NCBI GenBank assembly: GCA_002498455.1 | Contig: DAHO01000058.1 | Span: forward strand, 1-14,417 | Length of the DNA: 14,417 bases | Direction of reading: 5' to 3' | From: Euryarchaeota archaeon UBA602 | GTDB lineage: Archaea; Thermoplasmatota; Poseidoniia; Poseidoniales; Thalassarchaeaceae | Shown: one piece after another, positions 1 to 6,378 of the stretch | Layout: each line of letters starts with the position of its first letter | How positions within the stretch are numbered: the first letter of the stretch is position 1 | Program-made: the position numbers and the translations under genes | The notes under the pieces: generated by a model | The model's database searches: none | The model's input: only the letters and a program-made list of their open reading frames with translations | What the model was told of the DNA's origin: nothing

Positions 1-1064
1 GCAGTATTGGCAGCCATACTGTCATCCGGAGTTACATCAAATGAAATCGCAGCTTGGCCATTGCCATTGTCGTAGGGTAAAGTCCGTTGACTGACTTCGG
101 GAGTAACCCAGTTTGCCTTTGCTCCAGATTTGCCAAAACCGACTGTCCAATCGCTATTTCCATCATTGGTCAGCACCAAGTTGCCCGATTGCGAGGCACC
201 CGGAGCGATGGTCATTGAAGTGGGAGAGAGTGTGGCTGAACACTCACGCAGCTCTGGAATGTTGAGCGTCACAGATAGGTTGTCTTGAGCAGGATCTGTG
301 CCGGGAGGTGGAGCAGGAGCACTGACTGTCGCACGAGTGATGAAGCAATGTGAACCGGCTTCGGTTTGCTCACCATCGGGGACCTCAACAGTCACAGTGA
401 CTGTTTCCTCATCATCCGAATTCAGTGTGACCTGTGCTGGATCAACTGTCGCTTCGAGGCCGTCGGAACGGCAACTGGAGGAATCATCCATTTCGAGCGT
501 AATGGTTTCTTGGGTCTGACCCGTGTTTTTCACAGTGATTTCCCACTCCACTTCAGCCGCGCCATTGTTGTAGTTCTTGGTGGCCTGACTGGTAGAAAGT
601 TCGACACCCTGAGCTGCATTCCCTGAACCCTCACCCAAGGTGGTTGTCACTGCAACGTCCCCTTGGGCCGGTGCCCCCGGTGTACCGGGTTCTGCGGCAG
701 ACGCGGTTGCTGTGACGGTGGTTTCACAGTCATCAGCGGTTTGATCGCCTTCAGTGACGTTGACCGTCAGAGTAACCTGCTCGTAAGAACCGGCAGCAAT
801 TGTACCGGGCACCTGCTCAACTGTGCTGCTGTATCCTTGGCAACCGCCCGGTTCTTGACTGGTCGCCAATGACACTGTCATCTCTTCATCTCCGGTATTC
901 CTCACCGTGATGGTGTACTCTGCGGGAGAGCCGGGAGAGGCTTCCTTAGAGGACGAATCTGAAGAGAGTGTGACGGAAACCTCGGCAGCCACAATTGGGC
1001 TCAAAGACACGAGCAAAAACATGGCGATAACGCAAAGGCAGCGTCCGCGCGCGGGTGTGCGCAT
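1..1064 (-). CDS. Secreted protein of tandem NEW3/CARDB-like beta-sandwich modules (3' partial)
   Basis: The frame is open from an ATG at 1064 to the left edge (354 codons plus two bases), so the C-terminus is missing. Residues 1-27 form a signal peptide: basic start (MRTPARGR), hydrophobic core and a VAA cleavage-type end. Two similar modules follow, at about 28-126 and 138-248, each with an ITVxNTG strand and a late TVTVTV/TLTVNV strand, typical of CARDB/NEW3/DUF11 sandwiches of surface proteins. A third begins near 262. Modules are separated by Pro/Gly/Ala-rich linkers. Modules one and two each carry two cysteines (C75/C113 and C198/C240), probably one disulfide each, consistent with export. 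Composition is Thr/Ser/Glu/Asp-rich with few Lys/Arg. The gene lies 47 bases after the subtilisin gene in the same direction. No Shine-Dalgarno is seen; an inverted repeat abuts the ATG. An internal ATG at 1022 would keep only the hydrophobic core. Exact function is unknown; a membrane anchor may lie beyond the window. Confidence 0.85.
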   Translation of the reverse strand, partial: MRTPARGRCLCVIAMFLLVSLSPIVAAEVSVTLSSDSSSKEASPGSPAEYTITVRNTGDEEMTVSLATSQEPGGCQGYSSTVEQVPGTIAAGSYEQVTLTVNVTEGDQTADDCETTVTATASAAEPGTPGAPAQGDVAVTTTLGEGSGNAAQGVELSTSQATKNYNNGAAEVEWEITVKNTGQTQETITLEMDDSSSCRSDGLEATVDPAQVTLNSDDEETVTVTVEVPDGEQTEAGSHCFITRATVSAPAPPPGTDPAQDNLSVTLNIPELRECSATLSPTSMTIAPGASQSGNLVLTNDGNSDWTVGFGKSGAKANWVTPEVSQRTLPYDNGNGQAAISFDVTPDDSMAANT

Positions 1065-1089
1065 GAGGGGGCGACGGGTAGACCCCCTC
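1065..1089. other. Perfect 7-bp inverted repeat abutting a start codon
   Basis: In the direction of transcription, GAGGGGG (1089-1083) is followed by an 11-base loop and CCCCCTC (1071-1065), directly touching the ATG at 1064. Six of the seven pairs are G-C. It fills the right half of the 47-base gap between the subtilisin stop (1112) and the next start. No T-run follows, because the coding sequence begins at once, so it does not look like a simple terminator. It could mask the translation start or act as an mRNA processing or stability element. The repeat is seen directly; its function is inferred. Confidence 0.5.
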
Positions 1090-1111
1090 AAAAGGGCGCC
1101 TCTTTGGTGGT

Positions 1112-4100
1112 TCAGGGGCTCACCTCCTCAACAAAGGTGGATACATCGGCCTGACAATTACGGCAAACGGCCAACGTCGATGCACCGCAACCAAAATCGA
1201 CAGGGTGGTAACGGGCACCACAGCTGGGGCAAGCACGTCTGGTTCCCGAAATGGGTTGGTTGCAACCCCAGCAGACGATTCCTGACGATGCTTTTGTTGT
1301 GTTAAATGCAGCCGCAGGAGGGGCATTCATTGCAACTGCTACAGATGGATTTCCTTCTCTCAGCCGCATGATGAGAAGACCGGAAAAAATCAGCCCTACA
1401 ACGATGAATACGAGCAGCAGAACGATGGCAATCGTGGTCGTTATACCGGATTCTGTTGAACGATTCGGATCTCGTGCAACATCCAACTCTACCGAATGTT
1501 CCGAACCTGGTATTTGTGAATTTTCAAAACTCAACTCGAGACTGCCCTCCCCAGTTGACCCAGGTGTAATCAGAACGCGAAGGGCTTCTGTTTCATCAAT
1601 ACCCAACTCTATCACTGAGGATTCTTGAATTTCTGTAGACCAACCTGAAGGTGTTTCGATAATCACCTTCTCCTCGATGACAGTATTTCCCGTATTGGTG
1701 ACTTCAAGATGAATGAGGGAAGCTTGTCCTTCCACCGATTCCTCAATGGATAATGTTCTCCACTGAACACTGGGAATGGAGGTGACCGTCATGAATGCAC
1801 TGGCTGATTTTTCGATTCCATCAGCAGAGATTGTCAAACCGATTTCAGGTTGCCATCCTGCCATGGCGAAACTGGGTGCGGTGATGATACAATTGATGGC
1901 TGATGCGCCGCCGGATTCCAGTTCTGAAACCGGATCGCAAACACCCTGCCACGTGTTGTCGGGTAAATCAAGGCTCAAATCCGGTGTCCAACTTGAGACA
2001 CCGTCATTGAACAACTGCCATTGGGCGATGAAACCCGGTGTACCTACTGGAATCTCTGCAATGTCCATTCCCGTAGAGTCTGAAATGCCAATGAATGTGA
2101 GAACAGGCTTGGCGAGTTCAACCACATTCAAATCACCATCCCATGAAACACGATACCCATCTTGTGTGGTCAAATGCAATGTAATTGGGCCACCAACCGC
2201 TTGGCCATTGCCCTCCAGCCCAAGCATGTATGATGCAGATTCACCGGTTTGGATGGTGACTGGACTTAATCCATTGATCACAGACCAACCCCCCGGTCTT
2301 GAATCTACATTGGGATAGAGAACCAATTCAGTGTTGCCTTGATTGGCGATCGTGAATTGGAGGTAGGCTGTAGAATCCGGGCGGAGGGTGTTCGGAACGG
2401 ATTCTGCCTCAATGGTCGCGAAATCGAAAGCTGAAATCTCCATTTCAATTGTGTAAGTCCAAAATTCTGAGGGATCGACTTGAGAAATCACTCGCAGGGT
2501 GGTCTGTAGCGTCTGGCCCGGAGGGGGTGGCGTACCCAATTGTGGTGTGACTGTCATCTCCACCGTCCGGGCGCCATTGAGAGGAATGGCACCCGTTGAT
2601 CCAGATGAAGCTCCAATCGATGAGCCCAAACTGTCCAGACCAACATTCCAACCGAACGGCGATTCAAGGAAGAGATTGTATCCTTGTTGACCGTTTCCTT
2701 CATTCACCACATCCAGTTGAAATTCGGTGGGATTGACAGGGTGAACTAGAAGGGTAGAGAACGGTACTTGGAAACTCACGTCGGAAAGTACAGGTACGTC
2801 CAGTGTCAAGGTTAAGGGGAATTCGAGATTGTTGTCATCATCTCGGGCAGTGATGGTCAACTGATACAATCCGGGAAGAGGAGATTCGCCATGGACAAGT
2901 GTGAATCCAACAGGGGCGGATTCAGAACCATTCAGAGCGAAGAAAGTCTGAGTAAACGAGGGCAACCACCCCGTCATTTGTTGACCGTTGTTGATTCGAG
3001 TTACCGTCGAAGAACTGATGGAAGCATTGGTCGAAATGAGAGCAGTATTCCGAATTTGCAACTGCCAAGATGTGCTTGGATCACTGGGGTCGTCAATTTC
3101 CAACACTGTCTGTGGAGTTGTGACACGAACACCGGGGGCACTGACGGCAATGGGGATTTCAAACAAGTTGTTGTCTTCATCAATCTCCTCTTCGAGATTG
3201 TCCGGATCAATCCGGATTGTAATCGCCTGGCTGCCTTCGTTTATCGGAGTCCAGTCCCAAGACGCCCAGCGAATCATTCCGGGACCCAAATCAAACTCAA
3301 CTTCACCTAAATTCTGGGTCCCTGCAATCGCCTCAATTCGCAAACCATCGGCCGAACCACCACCTTGGTTTTCGATTTGAATCGTAATTTGGCATTGCTC
3401 ATTCACTTGTGGGATCGATGTCGAAAGCGCAAAGGAGGCGGGAATCGGCAATGGATCACTTCTCAAATCATTCACACCAGCACCACGAACTGCGAGCGCG
3501 AACGGTTGATCACTGCGCTGCCCACCATGAGCCACATCAGTGATCCGGATGGTCCAAACACCCGAGGAGGCTTGGTCGATTAGAACCACTTCAACATTGT
3601 TCAAATCATCTGCATCTCCACCGGTTGTCGAACGACCATTTGCGAAATCATTGCCTTTGTATTCGGTCCCATCAGGTGCGATGACAACCATGTTCAGGTT
3701 GTTTTGCAATTGAGTCGATGACCAAGTGCTACCGGGGTAATCTGACCAAGTCAATACGGCTTTGAACGGTGTATTTCCTCGGCTGAGATTGAACTCATAC
3801 TCTCGGGTTTGTCCACTACGAATCGTGTTACGGTCATCAACCCACACGCCAGAATCCGTTCCCGGTAGCAATGAATTGGCAAGATTGACACGACCCCAAC
3901 CTTCGTTCATGTTGGGAATATCTCGAGCCCCGGTATCTTCCGCACCGAGAATGAGCATCCCTTTGATTAGAGCTCCTTGTGGGGATGGTCGACCTGCGAC
4001 TTCCATCAGATATTCACGAATGAGGACTGAGGCACCCGCTGCATTGGGGGCTGCCATGGATGTACCGCTGTATTCGATGTACCACTGACTGCTCCAAGTT

Positions 4101-5617
4101 GAACCCCCGGTGTCGGATGCGTCCTGACTCAAGCATGAGCGGACCCACGAACCGGGTGCTGTCACATCGGGTTTGATTCGGCCATCGTCGGTCGGCCCTC
4201 GACTGCTGCTATCGGCGAGGTTGCTGGGTGCACCGCCCCCACGGTTGTGGTGATTGCCAACTGCGACGGCATTTTTTGCAGTGGCCGGCGGTGTGATTGT
4301 ATCTGCGTTTGGACCATCGTTTCCTGCGGAGACCAATACGAGCATGCCATCGTACGACCAAAATTGATCGTATCGACTGGTTCGACTATCGGTGTCTTCA
4401 CTACTGGTCGTATACTCTCCATAGTACCCATCGGTCCCCCATGAATTGGTGTGAATGTGTGAATTCCCTTCGTATCCTTTGCGAATTAGGGTGTCCATGC
4501 TGACACCTCCGAAATTGCCACTACTGTCATCTTCCATGGCTTGGAAGCGTAGGGTGGCTTGAGGTGCAACTCCAGCATAACCACCTCGACTCCCATTGCC
4601 TAGAACCGTACAGGCGACGTGGGTACCATGACCGGAGTGCTCATCCTCAGTCGATGAATCACCCCAGATGACTGATTCGACGTGCTGAATACGACCGTTG
4701 AAGTCACCATGATCTCGATCAATTCCTGAATCGGCAACGGTAATACTGTGCCCACTACCATTCAATCCAACGACGAAGTAATTCGCGACGTCGTCAGCGC
4801 GCATGTGACCCACTGCGACGTTGTTGTCAATACCGATGACGGGTTCAAGACTGAGCCAAGCCAAGGCTGGGTCAGCCGCAACGGCTGCAATCTCTCCCAA
4901 CGATAAGAACCCTAAGTGGCGACCTGTGTCGATTGGACGATGATTTACGAGGAATTGCGATGCGGTACGATCCAAATCACCCATCAATCCAGGCAGCCTG
5001 ACATGATCTTGCGGAGTCGCCAAATCTGCAAGACGCCACCCGGACAACTGGACCGCAGTCGAAGGAGTTGAATCGAGTGAAAGAGTTGAGGCTTCAGCCA
5101 AGAGGTCACTGACATGATGATCGACCATGAAGGCCAAAGGCAAAGGATGTACAGCCGATACAACAGACAATTCAGCTGCAGCTGCTATGGCCTGGGGATG
5201 ACCTTGTATCAGAAATCCAGATGGTGGAATATGAGCCCGAACTTCGATGCCCGGTAATTCAGTGAGCGCTACTCGACCTGACCAAAGGCCAACATCTCCA
5301 TCGATGAGTACGAGGGCAATGTCGGTTCGAATGGTGGTGAGTACTTCTGGAATTTCTACATCCGATTGGAGACCATCCACGGTAAATATGCCCAAATGGG
5401 TATCCGCAATGGTCGGTCGAACCTGTTCTTCTCCATCCCAACTCGCAGAAGGTGAGGCGCTGCCAATTCGATCGGGGTCGGGAGTCAATACAATTCGCTC
5501 AATGCCTGACGTGCCCTCATCGATAACATCTGGAACTGAAGAGGTTGGATACGAAAGAGGGGCAAGACTGCATAGGAGCAATACGGTGAGAATTGTCAAT
5601 GCAATTCGCTGCTTCAT
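1112..5617 (-). CDS. Membrane-anchored subtilisin-like serine protease (S8) with CARDB/NEW3-like modules and C-terminal zinc finger
   Basis: A 1501-residue cell-surface serine protease. A signal peptide (about 1-27) precedes a long N-terminal region to about 260, probably a propeptide. The S8 domain (about 262-577) is complete: D296 in VADSGID, H330 in HGTHVA, oxyanion N433 in SAGNDGP and S520 in GTSMAAP. A jelly-roll (about 585-712, ending AVRGAG) resembles that of KP-43-type subtilases. A CARDB module follows (about 720-826, ending in an acidic EEEIDEDNN motif), then about five NEW3-like sandwiches to about 1382. A membrane segment (about 1395-1417) is followed by RLR, putting the tail inside the cell. 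The tail carries a C4HC3 zinc finger (C1449, C1452, C1463, C1466, H1471, C1477, C1485, C1488). Catalysis should be extracellular; the substrate is unknown. I chose the ATG at 5617 because MKQR is a typical signal start and GGAG lies four bases upstream; an in-frame ATG at 5629 adds MGST. It follows the small membrane protein gene by 74 bases. Confidence 0.93.
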   Translation of the reverse strand: MKQRIALTILTVLLLCSLAPLSYPTSSVPDVIDEGTSGIERIVLTPDPDRIGSASPSASWDGEEQVRPTIADTHLGIFTVDGLQSDVEIPEVLTTIRTDIALVLIDGDVGLWSGRVALTELPGIEVRAHIPPSGFLIQGHPQAIAAAAELSVVSAVHPLPLAFMVDHHVSDLLAEASTLSLDSTPSTAVQLSGWRLADLATPQDHVRLPGLMGDLDRTASQFLVNHRPIDTGRHLGFLSLGEIAAVAADPALAWLSLEPVIGIDNNVAVGHMRADDVANYFVVGLNGSGHSITVADSGIDRDHGDFNGRIQHVESVIWGDSSTEDEHSGHGTHVACTVLGNGSRGGYAGVAPQATLRFQAMEDDSSGNFGGVSMDTLIRKGYEGNSHIHTNSWGTDGYYGEYTTSSEDTDSRTSRYDQFWSYDGMLVLVSAGNDGPNADTITPPATAKNAVAVGNHHNRGGGAPSNLADSSSRGPTDDGRIKPDVTAPGSWVRSCLSQDASDTGGSTWSSQWYIEYSGTSMAAPNAAGASVLIREYLMEVAGRPSPQGALIKGMLILGAEDTGARDIPNMNEGWGRVNLANSLLPGTDSGVWVDDRNTIRSGQTREYEFNLSRGNTPFKAVLTWSDYPGSTWSSTQLQNNLNMVVIAPDGTEYKGNDFANGRSTTGGDADDLNNVEVVLIDQASSGVWTIRITDVAHGGQRSDQPFALAVRGAGVNDLRSDPLPIPASFALSTSIPQVNEQCQITIQIENQGGGSADGLRIEAIAGTQNLGEVEFDLGPGMIRWASWDWTPINEGSQAITIRIDPDNLEEEIDEDNNLFEIPIAVSAPGVRVTTPQTVLEIDDPSDPSTSWQLQIRNTALISTNASISSSTVTRINNGQQMTGWLPSFTQTFFALNGSESAPVGFTLVHGESPLPGLYQLTITARDDDNNLEFPLTLTLDVPVLSDVSFQVPFSTLLVHPVNPTEFQLDVVNEGNGQQGYNLFLESPFGWNVGLDSLGSSIGASSGSTGAIPLNGARTVEMTVTPQLGTPPPPGQTLQTTLRVISQVDPSEFWTYTIEMEISAFDFATIEAESVPNTLRPDSTAYLQFTIANQGNTELVLYPNVDSRPGGWSVINGLSPVTIQTGESASYMLGLEGNGQAVGGPITLHLTTQDGYRVSWDGDLNVVELAKPVLTFIGISDSTGMDIAEIPVGTPGFIAQWQLFNDGVSSWTPDLSLDLPDNTWQGVCDPVSELESGGASAINCIITAPSFAMAGWQPEIGLTISADGIEKSASAFMTVTSIPSVQWRTLSIEESVEGQASLIHLEVTNTGNTVIEEKVIIETPSGWSTEIQESSVIELGIDETEALRVLITPGSTGEGSLELSFENSQIPGSEHSVELDVARDPNRSTESGITTTIAIVLLLVFIVVGLIFSGLLIMRLREGNPSVAVAMNAPPAAAFNTTKASSGIVCWGCNQPISGTRRACPSCGARYHPVDFGCGASTLAVCRNCQADVSTFVEEVSP

Positions 5618-5625
5618 CGTGCTCC
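5618..5625 (-). promoter_or_regulatory. Candidate ribosome binding site of the subtilisin gene, overlapping a palindrome
   Basis: Read on the minus strand, GGAG is followed by CACG and the ATG at 5617. This supports the internal start over the ATG at 5629, which has no purine-rich motif upstream. The GG of this motif belongs to the right arm of the 14-bp palindrome at 5624-5637. The match to the archaeal anti-Shine-Dalgarno is only four bases, so this is tentative. Confidence 0.35.
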
Positions 5626-5637
5626 CCATCGATGGGG
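5624..5637. repeat. Perfect 14-bp palindrome at the subtilisin gene start
   Basis: CCCCATCGATGGGG reads the same on both strands. It contains the upstream candidate start codon (5629-5627), and its right arm in transcript orientation runs into the GGGGAG preceding the second candidate start (5617). As RNA it has no loop unless the central bases open, so a protein-binding site (operator-like) or an intermolecular pairing is as plausible as a hairpin. Function is inferred. Confidence 0.45.
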
Positions 5638-5672
5638 GCCGACTAGACCGCTTTCTATCTTCCCTGCTCTTG

Positions 5673-5691
5673 ACGACACCTACGGTGTCGT
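5673..5691 (-). terminator. Hairpin immediately after the small membrane protein stop codon
   Basis: In transcript orientation the TAA stop (5694-5692) is followed at once by ACGACACC, loop GTA, GGTGTCGT: a perfect 8-bp stem with a 3-base loop. There is no U-tract after it, so it is not a classical intrinsic terminator. It may mark an mRNA 3' end, protect it, or separate expression of the upstream genes from the subtilisin gene. A similar tight hairpin sits after the PKD protein gene. Confidence 0.4.
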
Positions 5692-6369
5692 TTAGAACCA
5701 GTTTCTTTCAGCATCGAGTCGGTGGGATTCAAAGGTATATTCTCCCACTTCAATGGTCCAAACATGCTTGGAAACAGGACCGCAACAACTGGAATCATAA
5801 TCCAACTCAACTTCGATGAAATACTGTTCCCAAATGGATGCGCCTGTGATGATGATTTCCAAATCATCACCGGCGATTGATGTATGCGCCATCATCGAAA
5901 TCGGGCCAAAATTGGTTGAATTGAGTACCTCACCATCCATGTTGGTAAAGGTGGCATCAACTTCGACATCGGCAATGCCTCGACTTCCAAAATTGTGAAC
6001 TTCGAGGAGGACCACATGGCCTCCGGATGAACCCTGCTTGTAAACCACATCTACGCTCACTGAATCTCGCGGAACCACCCAAAAGCCTAGAGCGAAGATA
6101 CTGAACATCAATGCGGCCATGAATATGGATGCAACTACAACACGGGTTGGAGTCACTTTATTGACAACTTCAAGCGCTTTCTGATACGCTTTGTCAGCCA
6201 ATTCACGTTGTTCATCGGTCGGTTCAAAGTCATCCTTCATCACCTTCTTTTTCATTTTTTGAATGCGATCCGTCAAACTAGGTTTGTCAGTTTCTGCAGC
6301 TTCTAAATCAGGGTTTTCAGGGTCACCCACTAAGGTGTACATGCCTTCAATTTCCTCATCATTGGCCAT
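5692..6369 (-). CDS. Single-pass membrane protein with extracellular beta-sandwich domain, unknown function
   Basis: A 225-residue protein. Residues 1-70 are cytoplasmic, highly charged and largely helical (Lys-rich KMKKKVMKDD, then TDEQRELADKAYQKALEVV). One membrane segment follows at about 75-98, and then an extracellular domain of about 125 residues. The pattern of the latter (VVLLEVHNFGSRGIADVEVDATF ... a long EIIITG strand) resembles FxLYD/LEA-type sandwiches, but I make no firm family call. There is a vicinal cysteine pair at C195-C196. I chose the ATG at 6369 because it lies four bases after the upstream stop codon and has a strong ribosome binding site. The frame is open to 6453, but those extra codons would overlap the upstream gene and lack a good start signal. 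The short spacing suggests translational coupling to the 1470-residue exported protein, which has no clear membrane anchor, so this protein could be its partner. That pairing is inference. Confidence 0.85.
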   Translation of the reverse strand: MANDEEIEGMYTLVGDPENPDLEAAETDKPSLTDRIQKMKKKVMKDDFEPTDEQRELADKAYQKALEVVNKVTPTRVVVASIFMAALMFSIFALGFWVVPRDSVSVDVVYKQGSSGGHVVLLEVHNFGSRGIADVEVDATFTNMDGEVLNSTNFGPISMMAHTSIAGDDLEIIITGASIWEQYFIEVELDYDSSCCGPVSKHVWTIEVGEYTFESHRLDAERNWF

Positions 6370-6372
6370 TGA

Positions 6373-6378
6373 ATCACC
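6373..6378 (-). promoter_or_regulatory. Shine-Dalgarno overlapping the upstream stop codon
   Basis: GGTGAT on the minus strand matches the archaeal anti-Shine-Dalgarno (complement of GGAGGTGAT) over six bases and lies three bases before the ATG at 6369. Its TGA is the stop codon of the upstream gene, an arrangement that favours coupled translation. This site fixes the start of the small membrane protein gene. Confidence 0.6.

Noticed and set aside
1776..2318. A 180-codon open frame on the plus strand
   Set aside because: It is fully antisense to the NEW3-like region of the subtilisin gene, whose coding signal (domains, anchor, zinc finger) is unambiguous.
5558..5563. Possible lipobox cysteine in the subtilisin signal peptide (LLLCS)
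   Set aside because: The residues before the cysteine do not fit the usual [AG]-C lipobox, and the protein already has a C-terminal membrane anchor.
5638..5672. A/T-rich GATAGAAAG as a TATA box for the subtilisin gene
   Set aside because: The match is poor, there is no clear BRE, and no transcript start is known, so no promoter is claimed here or in the other gaps.
5247..5819. A 190-codon open frame on the plus strand
   Set aside because: It lies antisense to the 5' end of the subtilisin gene and the 3' end of the small membrane protein gene, crosses their gap, and has low-complexity Ser/Arg/Pro composition typical of a shadow frame.
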